64,000 nucleotides of DNA from Flammeovirgaceae bacterium UBA7330 (lineage in GTDB: Bacteria; Bacteroidota; Bacteroidia; Cytophagales; Cyclobacteriaceae), in the NCBI GenBank assembly GCA_002471275.1, contig DKPQ01000015.1, forward strand, positions 1 to 64,000, written 5' to 3'. A program made the translations under genes and the position numbers. The notes beneath the pieces were generated by a model. The model was given only the letters and a program-made list of their open reading frames with translations. It did not search any database and had not been told where the DNA came from. Within the stretch, counting starts at the first letter, position 1, and each line of letters begins with the position of its first letter. This document shows, piece after piece, positions 8,287-17,734 of this stretch.

Positions 8287-9393
8287 TTACTTTAGCATAG
8301 AAATAATTTCAGAGGCAGCATTTTGTGCTGCCTTTTTTTGTCCCAGCCTTTCTCGAATCTCTGCATATCCGTCCTTCATCTTACTCACTGCCTCTTGATT
8401 ATGAAGAAGCATCTCAACATGATTAAGTATGACGTCTGCGCTGTAGTCTGACTGGATGAGTTCTTCCACTACCCTCTTTCCGGCAATCAGGTTGACCAGA
8501 GAAATAAATTGAATCTTCACCAGCATCCTCCCTATCAGATAGGTTAGCCAGCTGGTCTTATAGACAACTACCTGTAAGGTACCTACGATTGCTGTTTCCA
8601 ATGTGGCCGTGCCGGAGGTAACTATCGCCACATCAGCCATTCTGAGGAGTTCATACGTTTTGTTGTAGTGGATGGAGACGTTTTCCAGTGAACTAATTCC
8701 CTGGTAAGCCTCCACAGGCAGATTATCTACCCCAGCAACCAGAAACAGTATTTCTGGTCTTTGCCTGGCCAGCTGATTGATTACTGAAATGGCTTTTTCA
8801 ACTTCCTGAGACCGGCTACCAGGGAGAACAGCCACCTTTTTCCAATCAGATTCTTTTAACTGCTCCAGCCCTGAAAAGTCATAGCTATAATCCTCAATAG
8901 ATTCCACCAGAGGATTACCAACATACTTTACCGGGTAATTCAACGCTTTGTAAAACTCCGTCTCAAAAGGCAGGATCACCAACATCTGATCCACAAACTG
9001 TCGGATTTTTTTGATACGACCTTTTTTCCAGGCCCAGATCTTCGGGGAGATGTAGTAGGAAGTTTTGATGCCTCTTGACTTTCCAAATTCAGCCATTCTG
9101 AGATTAAAACCAGGGAAATCCACAAGGATCAAAACATCAGGCTGATGTTCCGAGATATGGGATTTACAAAGACTTAGCTTTTTATTGATGACACCCAGGT
9201 TTTTGATTACCTCCCACAAGCCCATAAATGAGATTTCCTGATAATGTTGAAGCAGCCTGGCTCCTGCAGCCTGCATCAAATCTCCGCCCCAGGCAAATAT
9301 TTCAGCATTGGAATCTTGTTTTCGGAGCTGGTCAATCAGACGTGCTGCATGCATATCGCCTGATCGCTCCCCTGCTATTACAAAATACCTCAT
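8287..9393 (-). CDS. lpxB: lipid-A-disaccharide synthase
   Basis: LpxB condenses UDP-2,3-diacylglucosamine with lipid X in lipid A synthesis at the inner membrane. The 368-residue product has the N-terminal AGERSGDMHAA motif, SFMGLWEV near residue 56, PKIWAWKKGRIKKI near 131, and the C-terminal GT-B region with TSGTATLE. It overlaps the upstream queD-like gene by 4 nt (ATGA). Its last codons double as the clpX terminator hairpin read from the other strand. Confidence 0.96.
   Translation of the reverse strand: MRYFVIAGERSGDMHAARLIDQLRKQDSNAEIFAWGGDLMQAAGARLLQHYQEISFMGLWEVIKNLGVINKKLSLCKSHISEHQPDVLILVDFPGFNLRMAEFGKSRGIKTSYYISPKIWAWKKGRIKKIRQFVDQMLVILPFETEFYKALNYPVKYVGNPLVESIEDYSYDFSGLEQLKESDWKKVAVLPGSRSQEVEKAISVINQLARQRPEILFLVAGVDNLPVEAYQGISSLENVSIHYNKTYELLRMADVAIVTSGTATLETAIVGTLQVVVYKTSWLTYLIGRMLVKIQFISLVNLIAGKRVVEELIQSDYSADVILNHVEMLLHNQEAVSKMKDGYAEIRERLGQKKAAQNAASEIISMLK
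8314..8341 (+). terminator. clpX terminator embedded in the 3' end of lpxB
   Basis: AGGCAGC (8314-8320) pairs with GCTGCCT (8328-8334) around loop ATTTTGT, followed by a T-run. On the plus strand this is a strong intrinsic terminator 32 nt after the clpX stop. The same bases encode the lpxB C-terminal KKAAQNAAS segment. Confidence 0.85.
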
Positions 9394-9809
9394 GAACCGA
9401 AATATTCTACATAGTTCCTGGGTGTCTCAAAAAGTTTCAATGAATGCAAGTTAGCTTCAGGAGCGATGGTAGGAATCAGGGGCTCCAGGATATTCCAAAA
9501 TTCAATGATCAGATTTTCACAACTGGCTAATTTGCCTTCCATAAAAGGTACATCCAGATTTAAGTTCTTATGATCTACCTTATCAATGATTTCTCTTCTT
9601 ATGAGTGTGCTCAACTGCTTGAGGTCAATCACAAAACCTGTTTCCTTATCCGGCCATCCTTTCACGGTAGTGATCAGATCAAAATTATGTCCATGCCAAT
9701 TGGCATTGGCACAAGGGCCAAAGACCTCCACATTTCGCTCTTTACTCCACCTGGGATTGTAAAGTTTATGTGCAGCGTTGAAATGCTCTTTCCTACTAAC
9801 GTACATCAT
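9390..9809 (-). CDS. queD: 6-pyruvoyl-tetrahydropterin synthase / QueD-family protein
   Basis: This T-fold enzyme probably converts dihydroneopterin triphosphate to 6-carboxytetrahydropterin in queuosine biosynthesis, or to pyruvoyl-tetrahydropterin. The zinc histidines are in HFNAAH (about 9-14) and WHGHNF (about 38-43), the catalytic Cys is in FGPCANANWHGH, and DHKNLN follows. I use the ATG at 9809 (139 residues); the frame continues to a TTG at 9818. QueE is encoded at 19630-20259, which favours the queuosine role. The symbol is by family; a PTPS role cannot be excluded. Confidence 0.8.
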   Translation of the reverse strand: MMYVSRKEHFNAAHKLYNPRWSKERNVEVFGPCANANWHGHNFDLITTVKGWPDKETGFVIDLKQLSTLIRREIIDKVDHKNLNLDVPFMEGKLASCENLIIEFWNILEPLIPTIAPEANLHSLKLFETPRNYVEYFGS

Positions 9810-9815
9810 AGGTGG

Positions 9816-9823
9816 CAAAATTA
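9816..9823 (-). promoter_or_regulatory. candidate -7 element upstream of queD-lpxB
   Basis: TAATTTTG on the minus strand matches TAnnTTTG a few bases before the start codon at 9809. A TTG at 9840-9838 is only 14 nt upstream, closer than consensus. If used, the mRNA leader would be almost absent. Confidence 0.35.
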
Positions 9824-9918
9824 ATGGATATTGACTGCAAGGGATGAAAACAATGGATTCAAAAAGTGCTATCTAAAAATAGTTTCGCAAATTTACGGTT
9901 TAATAGATATTCAAATAA

Positions 9919-10884
9919 ATGATAGTAGTAACAGGAGCAGCAGGATTTATTGGTAGTTGTATGATTGCCAAGTTGAATAAAGAAAACTTCAATGACATCA
10001 TTGCAGTAGATGAGTTTGACCATAAAGAAAAACTTAAAAATCTTGAAGGTAAAAAGATCCTGGAGCAAGTCCACCGTGACAACTTCGCCACCTGGTTGGA
10101 TAAGAATCATGAAGAAGTTGAATTTATCTTCCACCTGGGTGCCAGGACGGATACCGCTGAGTTTGACAAGAGTCTGCTCAGGAAGCTCAATACCGAATAT
10201 ACCAAGACCGTGTGGCGCAGATGCATTGAGCATCAAATTCCACTGGTATATGCCAGCTCTGCAGCTACTTATGGCCTGGGTGAAAATGGCTATTTCGATG
10301 ACGAGAAAATATTAGAAGATCTGATTCCATTAAACCCTTATGGCGAATCAAAAAATGAGTTTGACATATGGGCTGTTCAGCAGGATGAAAAGCCCTTCTT
10401 TTGGGCTGGGTTGAAGTTTTTCAATGTCTATGGCCCCAATGAATACCACAAGGGACGAATGGCCTCAGTAGTACTACATGCATTCCGACAAATATCTGAA
10501 ACTGGAAAAATGAAACTTTTCAGATCCCATAACCCTGATTATAAAGACGGTGAACAACGAAGAGACTTTGTGTATGTAAAAGACGTGGTAGAAGTAATGT
10601 ATTGGCTCATGAACCACCGCAAAAATAGTGGTATCTATAATCTGGGAAGTGGCAAATCACGGACTTTTCTTGATCTAACAAATGCAGTATTCAGTGCGCT
10701 CAATAAAACTTCAGATGTTAGCTTCATAGACACGCCTGAGGACATCAGAGACAAATATCAATACTTCACAGAAGCTGATATGACTAAACTTAAGTCCATC
10801 GGGTATCCTCATGAGTTTACGGAGCTTGAAGAGGGTGTGAAGGATTATGTCTTGAAGTACCTCAAAAAGGGTGCTTATTATTAA
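9919..10884 (+). CDS. hldD: ADP-L-glycero-D-manno-heptose 6-epimerase
   Basis: HldD makes the heptose precursor for the lipopolysaccharide inner core. The 321-residue extended-SDR protein shows the NAD(P) motif TGAAGFIG at residues 5-12, FHLGARTDT near 73, the catalytic YGESK near 139, and the epimerase signature FFNVYGPNEYHKGRMASV near 165-182. It stands alone on the plus strand and converges with the RES toxin gene after an 11-nt gap. LpxB next door is also a lipopolysaccharide gene. Confidence 0.93.
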   Translation: MIVVTGAAGFIGSCMIAKLNKENFNDIIAVDEFDHKEKLKNLEGKKILEQVHRDNFATWLDKNHEEVEFIFHLGARTDTAEFDKSLLRKLNTEYTKTVWRRCIEHQIPLVYASSAATYGLGENGYFDDEKILEDLIPLNPYGESKNEFDIWAVQQDEKPFFWAGLKFFNVYGPNEYHKGRMASVVLHAFRQISETGKMKLFRSHNPDYKDGEQRRDFVYVKDVVEVMYWLMNHRKNSGIYNLGSGKSRTFLDLTNAVFSALNKTSDVSFIDTPEDIRDKYQYFTEADMTKLKSIGYPHEFTELEEGVKDYVLKYLKKGAYY

Positions 10885-10894
10885 TCCAGATCTG

Positions 10895-11368
10895 TCATTG
10901 TTTCCCACTTTTGAATAATCTGGAATCCATCGAAAACGGATCAGCGACCTCTTTTATGATTGTCTTTTGATGATCCGGATGATTTGGATTTAGCAGATAG
11001 TTGTGCTCCTCTGATACAATGACTGAAGGTATTTTAAGCACATAGTGTTCATTAGCTTTTACAAAGTCAGCACCAATTTCCTGAGTAAACGTGGGAATAA
11101 ATGCCTTTTCATCCCACTGGTCAGGCAATTGATCCTTTTCCAATTCTTTAATGGCTGTGGTTTTTATTTCTATTTTGGCCAGACAAATATCCGGAGGGCT
11201 CAACAGGTGATAATTATTCACCAAAAACTCCAGGCAAGCCAAAGAAACTGATCCTGCAGTATAGAGTAAACGGACTCCGGGAGGATTCCATCTACCTCCA
11301 TACAATCCCGCTCCAGTGCCTTCTAGATCTTTTATATAAATACGTTTACTTATCCTGTAGACAATCAT
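10895..11368 (-). CDS. RES-domain toxin of a RES-Xre toxin-antitoxin pair
   Basis: The 157-residue protein is a complete RES domain. The three name-giving residues are placed as in the family: Arg26 in GGRWN, Glu47 in ACLEFLV, and Ser115 in KIPSVIV. The NYLLNPNHP segment (about 123-131) also fits. Characterised RES toxins degrade or modify NAD+, and related ones ADP-ribosylate. Its ATG overlaps the antitoxin stop by one base (TAATG), the standard order of antitoxin first. Activity here is inferred from conserved residues. Confidence 0.9.
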   Translation of the reverse strand: MIVYRISKRIYIKDLEGTGAGLYGGRWNPPGVRLLYTAGSVSLACLEFLVNNYHLLSPPDICLAKIEIKTTAIKELEKDQLPDQWDEKAFIPTFTQEIGADFVKANEHYVLKIPSVIVSEEHNYLLNPNHPDHQKTIIKEVADPFSMDSRLFKSGKQ

Positions 11369-11784
11369 TAAGCAAGCACCCCATGCTCCATACGGCCTAT
11401 CTGATCCAGTAATCTTCGAATGCCAAAGCTATTCTTTAAGAGTACCTTGGGTTTGACATTCCCTAAAGCAATATTTTCGGCGTCCATCCAGGCAAGAAAA
11501 CCCTTTCCAAAAGCAGCGATGCCTTTCCGATAAACTTCTTCTATCTCCAGGATCTTTTCAGTAACAGCCGGACTAAAAGCAGTTTTGCGTTTATAGGTAT
11601 CTATAGAAATAGGAAGTATTTCTATGAGGTCATTGAGGCTGAGCCCGGAGATCTTGATCACTTCTTTGATGTAGCGTTTGGATACTGAATGGCTTGCCAG
11701 TACAAAATAGTTGGAGTGCCCATATACTGCGACAGGCTCTTCCAGTATATCGGGTGTGCTTTGATCTGGCTTATACGCTTTCAT
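11368..11784 (-). CDS. Xre/MbcA/ParS-type antitoxin (DUF2384 C-terminus)
   Basis: This 138-residue protein is the expected partner of the RES toxin. A helical Xre-like N-terminal region (about 35-70, with SGLSLNDLIEILPIS) precedes a DUF2384 domain (about 80-138) containing AFGKGFLAWMDAEN and GNVKPKVLL. In the family the C-terminus blocks the toxin active site and the N-terminus binds the operon promoter. An inverted repeat at 11791-11826, directly upstream of the ATG, is a good operator candidate. Confidence 0.88.
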   Translation of the reverse strand: MKAYKPDQSTPDILEEPVAVYGHSNYFVLASHSVSKRYIKEVIKISGLSLNDLIEILPISIDTYKRKTAFSPAVTEKILEIEEVYRKGIAAFGKGFLAWMDAENIALGNVKPKVLLKNSFGIRRLLDQIGRMEHGVLA

Positions 11785-11790
11785 AATTTA

Positions 11791-11826
11791 GTGTATTATT
11801 ACTTTTTATATTACGTAAATATACAC
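11791..11826. promoter_or_regulatory. inverted-repeat operator candidate of the RES-Xre operon
   Basis: Arms GTGTATTATTAC (11791-11802) and GTAAATATACAC (11815-11826) are inverted copies matching at 10 of 12 positions, with a 12-nt spacer. An inner perfect palindrome TTACGTAA sits at 11811-11818. The position just upstream of the antitoxin ATG fits autorepression. Function is inferred. Confidence 0.6.
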
Positions 11827-11943
11827 CATTAGTTACATCACAAAAAATGGTTGATCATTAATACTTCACCATCGCATGTTAACGCTGAAAAATATTAATA
11901 GACAGGGAGTCAATACATCAAGCAGTCAAAAGACCGGACATAA

Positions 11944-11976
11944 AAAAAGGCTACTCCATTTCTGGGTAGCCTTTTT
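11944..11976. terminator. bidirectional terminator after the susC-susD operon
   Basis: An 11-bp perfect stem (11944-11954 with 11966-11976) with A and T tracts at its ends and an 11-nt loop. On the minus strand it lies about 20 nt after the last sus gene. Confidence 0.85.
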
Positions 11977-11996
11977 AGTTATTTCTAGAAGTTTAA

Positions 11997-12758
11997 TTAA
12001 GGAGTAACTTGCTTAAGTGTAACATCAAAAACGTAACCAAAGCTCCACTCAGTAGAGAAAGTGATGGTTTTTGTTGCCACATTAACTTTGAAGTCAATCA
12101 TTTCCAGATCTCCTCCAAAAGCACCAACTCCAATATTATCTCCATATGTCCAGGTAGTTGTTGCCATGCTTGATGGGTTGTCAGCAGTCACTGTCATCCC
12201 TGCTCCAGCATAAGCAGAACCATAGCCATAACCATATTCATAAAATGATCCAATGGCATCAGACAATCCATAAACTCCTCCACCAAGGTCTCTTACCCAA
12301 TAAGGTCCAAAAGCTTCATCTGTATAATCTACAGTTGCACCTGATGAATGGGTTCTAAACACACTTGCTTCATACATTCCAGCAATGCTTGATACAAAAT
12401 CACCATTACATTCAGGCCAGAATATTTCTCTGGTAGCTACTCCGGGAATACTGTCCACGTTATAAGCACTATAAGTAATGTTATAGAGGTCTGGACCATC
12501 CACAGAGCTACCATCAAAATAAACACCACTAATGGTTGTTTTTACCGGGATTTCCTCACCACCCTCACTTGCTGCTGCACCAGGGTCATCATACTCTCCG
12601 ACATTATCGCATGCTAGTTCTACTTCAGTCTCCCCTTCTACATCAATCTTAGGTAGATAAGTGACCACCGATTCTTCTGCGCTATTCACAAACTCTTCAC
12701 AGCCCATAAAGACTACTGCAGTGAATAACAATAATATATAATATTTCATACTATTCAT
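11997..12758 (-). CDS. surface lipoprotein with DUF5011-like Ig domain, SusE position
   Basis: This 253-residue protein is the third gene of the sus-type operon, 3 nt after susD. It has a lipoprotein signal peptide with cysteine in FMGCEEF at about residue 20. Residues about 36-115 resemble the DUF5011/BT_2262 Ig-like family: a DPGA motif in GEYDDPGAAAS, then NITYSAYNVDSIPGVATR. The C-terminal half is rich in Gly and aromatic residues and probably beta-structured. Such lipoproteins usually sit with SusCD on the cell surface and bind substrate; the ligand is unknown. A second ATG lies three codons in. Confidence 0.75.
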   Translation of the reverse strand: MNSMKYYILLLFTAVVFMGCEEFVNSAEESVVTYLPKIDVEGETEVELACDNVGEYDDPGAAASEGGEEIPVKTTISGVYFDGSSVDGPDLYNITYSAYNVDSIPGVATREIFWPECNGDFVSSIAGMYEASVFRTHSSGATVDYTDEAFGPYWVRDLGGGVYGLSDAIGSFYEYGYGYGSAYAGAGMTVTADNPSSMATTTWTYGDNIGVGAFGGDLEMIDFKVNVATKTITFSTEWSFGYVFDVTLKQVTP

Positions 12759-12761
12759 TTT

Positions 12762-14222
12762 TTAGTTGTCCCAAAATATTTTGTCTGTCAACTTCCTTTG
12801 AGCAGGTGCTTTTGGATTCAGGTTACGCTCTGATGAAGGATATAACCATGTTGCAGGATGTTCTCCTGGGTTCAGCACAGATTCAATTGGATCCTGGAAA
12901 ATACTAGCAGAGAATAATCTGCTAGCAGGTCTATCAAATCTTCTTGTCTCAATCCATCCTTCATCTTCCTGCGTTCCATTCATGGAAATATACTTTTGCG
13001 TACCAATCATATCCAACTTGGTATCCAAAGGATCACCAGCATCATATCCTAACGAATTAGTATAAGTCGTCGGATTTGACACTCCAGTGTAAGCAAAACT
13101 AGCGGCGATTCCTGCTGCAAAAGCAGCAACATCATCATCTGCAGTACCGTAACGAGCATCAGCTTCAGCTCTCAGGAACCAAACTTCCCATGGGCTCATT
13201 AAGATTACAGGATTTGCCGGATCATATGCATAAGGAGTAGACCCGCTATATTCAGCTGCATCCGCCGTAAAAGGCTCTTCGTCAACTGTTCCCTGATCAA
13301 TTCCTCTCAATTGTCCTGAAAATGTTCCTGCTGTTGCTTCAGCATAGAAAACTGTATCTCTAGGATCATTTAAAGAATTAAGCAAGTTAAGTGTAGCATT
13401 ACTTGCAAAGTAAAAATCACCAACACCAAACTCCATTCGAGCATACATTGGATTCTGGTTTCCGACAACATTAGCAAACGGAATATCTGGCATTTGTGCG
13501 GCTGTCTCTATGAAAATCCCTGAATTAATCAAAGATTGAATGGCTGGTCCCTGGGGGTCCACTTCAGAAGTTCTTAAAAGAATTCTCAACTTCAAAGAGT
13601 TAGCAAATCTCAACCAGTTTGTCAGATTTCCTCCATAGATCAGGTCATCATCTCCAACATCGGTGAGACCTGCATCATCTGCAAATGTCAGATCTGCAAT
13701 AGCTTCATCAATCAATACTACCAATGAGTCATAAACTACGGGGGCAGTATCATAGCCGGGAACCTGGATTCCACCGGCATCAGGTTCTCCTCTAAGCGCT
13801 TCAGAATAAGGTATATCACCAAAATGGTCGACCAGACCCTGAAAAATATAGGCTTTCATTGTTTTACCTATTCCTGAATAGGCTCTGCTTTCGCTGTTTA
13901 CTAAAACCTGCAAGTCTATCAAAGCATCAGAATAAGCCCATTCCCAGTAATTATCAAAATCACCAGCTTCAGCCTGGTAACGTTCCTGGTTACCCAAAGA
14001 AACTCCCAGACCCCATGTGTAATATTGGGCCCATAAAAAGGAGAACATATTCAATTCTACATCCACCATGTATCCTGTCATACCGATAGCACCAGTTAAC
14101 AACTGTGCATCTCCGGCAGTAGGGAATGTATCCGGATCTATATTAATCTCGTCTAAGGATTGCTCACAAGAAAGTGAGAAGACCAGGACGATTGCAATGA
14201 ACGATTTATATATAAATTTCAT
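12762..14222 (-). CDS. SusD/RagB-family nutrient-binding lipoprotein
   Basis: SusD-type proteins are the lids of SusCD outer-membrane uptake complexes. The 486-residue product has a lipoprotein signal with Cys19 in SLSCEQ. The early segment LDEINIDPDTFPTAGDAQLL and helices with LLWAQYY-like and DALIDLQVLV patterns fit the SusD-like group that lacks close similarity to starch SusD. It follows susC by 28 nt and precedes the Ig-domain lipoprotein by 3 nt. No glycosidase, peptidase or sensor is nearby, so the cargo cannot be guessed. Confidence 0.92.
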   Translation of the reverse strand: MKFIYKSFIAIVLVFSLSCEQSLDEINIDPDTFPTAGDAQLLTGAIGMTGYMVDVELNMFSFLWAQYYTWGLGVSLGNQERYQAEAGDFDNYWEWAYSDALIDLQVLVNSESRAYSGIGKTMKAYIFQGLVDHFGDIPYSEALRGEPDAGGIQVPGYDTAPVVYDSLVVLIDEAIADLTFADDAGLTDVGDDDLIYGGNLTNWLRFANSLKLRILLRTSEVDPQGPAIQSLINSGIFIETAAQMPDIPFANVVGNQNPMYARMEFGVGDFYFASNATLNLLNSLNDPRDTVFYAEATAGTFSGQLRGIDQGTVDEEPFTADAAEYSGSTPYAYDPANPVILMSPWEVWFLRAEADARYGTADDDVAAFAAGIAASFAYTGVSNPTTYTNSLGYDAGDPLDTKLDMIGTQKYISMNGTQEDEGWIETRRFDRPASRLFSASIFQDPIESVLNPGEHPATWLYPSSERNLNPKAPAQRKLTDKIFWDN

Positions 14223-14250
14223 ATTGTCTTTCGTTTAGAATGATCTTTAT

Positions 14251-17200
14251 TTAAAAAGTAACCTGCAAATTCACCCCAAAACTTTTCGATGGAGGAGTTT
14301 GTGTGGTCTCAATCCCCTGTGCGTTACCAGTTAAGGCAGGTCCGTTAATTTCAGGGTCAGCAAAAACGTTCTCTTCCGGTAACCAGAATTTTAGGTTTTT
14401 ACCAAACAATCCAATCCTCACATTAGTGAAAGGAGTAGATCCAATGACATTCTGTGGAAGTGTATAGCTCACTCCTACTTCACGAAGCTTCAGGAAGCTT
14501 GCATCGATTAATGCAGTAGATGCAGGAATGTCATATCCTCCTGTGAAATACTCGTACTCTGTAATCTCAACGGTGTTCTCACTGTAGGTACCGTCACCAT
14601 TATCAACTACTGAATTGGGAATGATGAATGGTTGTCTGCCATACTTATTAGTTGTAACAGCAGTTCCGTTAAATTCGGTGTGTCCTTGTGTCAGAGAAAG
14701 GAATGTTCCACCAACTTTCATATCAAAAAGTATGTTGAAGCCGATGCCTTTGTAATTTCCATTAGCTCCGTAACTTGCAATATATTTTGGCTGATACGAA
14801 CCCATGTAAACCTGGTCTTCAGAATACTCCGGAAATCCGGTTCCATCAACAATTGGTCGTCCGTCAGGAGTCACAGCTTCGATAGTTCCTCTAAAAGTTC
14901 CAAATGGCAACCCTTCTTTGGCTACAACACTAACTGTTGGTACCGCAAATGGAGCAAACTCACCCATTACTAGCTCATCAATATCATCTGTCACTTTCAC
15001 AACCTCATTGATGTTTTTAGCCCATGTACCAAATAGCTCTAAACTCAACCCATCAACTAACCCGGCAATTGGTCGTACACTCAGGGTAACTTCGTGACCC
15101 TTGTTAGTCATTTCACCAATATTACTTACGGTTTCAGTAAAACCTGTTGATCTAGGTAAACTTATCGTTACAATTTGATCCGAGTGAACTGAACTATAAT
15201 AGGTATAAGATAAGTTAATTCTCTCATCAAATAATCCGAAATCTCCACCCACTTCAAATGTAGTAGTTAACTCAGGCTTAAGTTCAGAGTTACCAATTCT
15301 ATCTCCGGTTTGGAACCCTGGTTGTCCACCCAATGGATAGAATAATCTGTAATCTCCAAGGTCACGTCCAATTGTTGGGTTTCCAACATAGTAGGACTGC
15401 AAAAGATATAAGCCTGCATCTTTTCCTGTGGTACCGTAGCTTGCTCTTACCTTCAGGAAGCTCAATACATCATTTTCTATCGGTAATAGATCTGAAACAA
15501 TTATAGATGTACCAACCGCTCCATAGGTGAATGTGTTGTTTTCAACAGGCAGAGTAGAAGACCAGTCATTTCTTGCAGAAAGCTCTAAGAAAACCGCATC
15601 TCTAAAACCAAGTCTGGCATTACCCAAAACCCCAAAAATTCGGTATTTCTCACGAGTCCTATCAGCTATTGATGAATTAACACTGTTAGAAAGGTTATAA
15701 ACTCCATCCACAACCAAACCGCCGGAAGTTGCTCCCTCAAGTGTCTCTTGCTGAGTTTGATACCAGTTATATCCAGCTGATACATTTAAGCTGAAATCCT
15801 CTGAAAGTTGCTTGGTATAATTGGCCAAAGCAGACAAGTCGAGGTTCATATTTTGCTTAAAGAAGTTGACGTACTCACCTAACGATTCGTGCTTCTGATT
15901 TCTTGTGGTCAGACTAAAGTCATCCCCCCAAACCAGCTGAGTATTAGGAATAAATCTTGGTGTCCATGTGTCTACCATTGTATTTACAACATTGGCACCG
16001 AATCTACCAATAATATCCAGCCCTTCGATAACATTATAAGTAACAGAAGCATTACCAAGGAAGTTATTGATTGTTGCTTCATTACCATACTCATTCAGGA
16101 TGTAATATGGATTTACAGAGGAGTATGATCCCCAGTATCCATTGATATCATGAAAGGGACTGTTATAATCTCTTAATTCACCAAAAGGAATATTTACCGG
16201 AGATTGAACAGCCATTGCATAGGCATTGTTTCCTTCAAATGGTCTCGCTCCCTCCTGATTGGTATTCTGGTTTACATTGGCATAAGATACTTTGAAGTTT
16301 GACTTAAGCTTTGGAGATAAGTCAGCAGATGCTTTCAAAAGTACTGTATGTCTTTTGTAATATGTGTTATCAAGAATACCATTTTGGTTCGTATTTGAGT
16401 ATGAAGCATAGTATGTGAATCCCTCGTTAGAACCTGAAAGGTTTACACTATTAGAAAGTGTATTTCCTCTATTGAAAAACTCCTCTAATTGATTTGGTAC
16501 TGCACTATATGGTCGCATCAGCGCTTCAATTGCTCCGTCACCATCAGCATCAACCGGGGATGTCCATGGCCTAACGACCCCATCAAACTCAGGACCCCAT
16601 GACCAGTTTTCACCTGTATCGAAGTGAAGTCCATCATATCCCTGACCAAACTGATCTTGTCTCTGAAGTAATACGTACGCATTCTCTACAGAGAAAGATG
16701 AGTTCAAACCTACCTGCATCTTTCCTTTACCTTTTCCTGATTTGGTAGTAATCAAAACTACCCCAGAAGCACCCCTTGAACCATACAATGATGTTGCTGA
16801 TGGTCCTTTAAGGATTGTAACTGATTCTATATCATTTGGATTGATGTCATTGAACCGGTTACCATGGTCTGCATACCCGGAAGTAGATCTTCCGTCACCA
16901 CCTCTTGTTGTTTCATTGTTGATAGGAATACCATCAACTACGATCAAGGCGTTATTATTTCCGGTAAGAGAACCCTCACCTCTTAATACTATCCTTGTAG
17001 ACGCCCCTACTGATCCAGATCCTGTAGACAATCTAACACCAGCTGCTTTTCCTCTTAAAGCTTCAAGTGTGTTCTTGTTTGGTGCTGACAATAACTCATC
17101 TGCACCAACTGTCTGGTTAGCGTAGACTACATCACGGGTATTTCTATCAATACCCAATGCAGAAACAACGACTTCGGAAAGCTCAGTAACATCAGCTGTC

Positions 17201-17481
17201 ATGCTGATATCAATAACTGATCTTGCACCAATCTCAACTTCCTGACTGGTCATCCCTATAAAGGAATATACAAGTGTTTTTGCGTCATCAGGAACTGACA
17301 AGCGGTAGTTACCATCCAAATCTGTGGTAGTACCTGTAGCTGTACCTTTGAGTACAACGTTAACTCCGGGAATCGATTCACCGTCTTCATCGGTTACTTT
17401 CCCAGATACCGTTCTCTGTGCCCATGATTCGAATGCAAAAACAGTCGAAAACATGAAGCAGAGTAGTAGAATCCTCTTCAT
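14251..17481 (-). CDS. SusC/RagA-family TonB-dependent outer-membrane transporter
   Basis: From the ATG at 17481 the product has 1076 residues. A signal peptide ends near FESWAQ (residue 22). A carboxypeptidase-regulatory-like domain spans about 23-100 (SGKVTDEDGESIPGVNVVLKG). The plug domain with LEALRGKAAGVR and VDGIPINNE covers about 110-240, and a large TonB-dependent beta-barrel ends in VNLQVTF. The frame runs 12 codons upstream, but only from 17481 is there a proper signal peptide. It heads the susC-susD-lipoprotein operon, with about 250 nt of upstream region and no adjacent regulator. Confidence 0.95.
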   Translation of the reverse strand: MKRILLLCFMFSTVFAFESWAQRTVSGKVTDEDGESIPGVNVVLKGTATGTTTDLDGNYRLSVPDDAKTLVYSFIGMTSQEVEIGARSVIDISMTADVTELSEVVVSALGIDRNTRDVVYANQTVGADELLSAPNKNTLEALRGKAAGVRLSTGSGSVGASTRIVLRGEGSLTGNNNALIVVDGIPINNETTRGGDGRSTSGYADHGNRFNDINPNDIESVTILKGPSATSLYGSRGASGVVLITTKSGKGKGKMQVGLNSSFSVENAYVLLQRQDQFGQGYDGLHFDTGENWSWGPEFDGVVRPWTSPVDADGDGAIEALMRPYSAVPNQLEEFFNRGNTLSNSVNLSGSNEGFTYYASYSNTNQNGILDNTYYKRHTVLLKASADLSPKLKSNFKVSYANVNQNTNQEGARPFEGNNAYAMAVQSPVNIPFGELRDYNSPFHDINGYWGSYSSVNPYYILNEYGNEATINNFLGNASVTYNVIEGLDIIGRFGANVVNTMVDTWTPRFIPNTQLVWGDDFSLTTRNQKHESLGEYVNFFKQNMNLDLSALANYTKQLSEDFSLNVSAGYNWYQTQQETLEGATSGGLVVDGVYNLSNSVNSSIADRTREKYRIFGVLGNARLGFRDAVFLELSARNDWSSTLPVENNTFTYGAVGTSIIVSDLLPIENDVLSFLKVRASYGTTGKDAGLYLLQSYYVGNPTIGRDLGDYRLFYPLGGQPGFQTGDRIGNSELKPELTTTFEVGGDFGLFDERINLSYTYYSSVHSDQIVTISLPRSTGFTETVSNIGEMTNKGHEVTLSVRPIAGLVDGLSLELFGTWAKNINEVVKVTDDIDELVMGEFAPFAVPTVSVVAKEGLPFGTFRGTIEAVTPDGRPIVDGTGFPEYSEDQVYMGSYQPKYIASYGANGNYKGIGFNILFDMKVGGTFLSLTQGHTEFNGTAVTTNKYGRQPFIIPNSVVDNGDGTYSENTVEITEYEYFTGGYDIPASTALIDASFLKLREVGVSYTLPQNVIGSTPFTNVRIGLFGKNLKFWLPEENVFADPEINGPALTGNAQGIETTQTPPSKSFGVNLQVTF

Positions 17482-17734
17482 ATAATACTGGTTTAATTGT
17501 ACATTAATAATTCTCAATGTTAAAATTATAATAATTTGTTCACATTAAGCAATAGGCGTTTTTGTTTTACAGGCTCTTTGTAATGGAGTGTTTTATTATA
17601 AAATTTGGAAAAAACGGGATAAAAATTTAGCAACCTGCCTTGTTGAGGATCGTAGCAAAATAATCATTTAAGATCTGACAATTTACCTAATATTAATTTT
17701 GAGGGAACATTAGGAAAAAAAATGTAAAAAAGTT
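17482..17734. other. upstream region of the susC operon
   Basis: No gene is seen. On the minus strand a weak promoter match, TAATTTTA with a TTG about 21 nt before it, lies near 17530-17560. A plus-strand TAATTTTG near 17693 has nothing to drive. The region is AT-rich and without clear hairpins. Confidence 0.3.
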
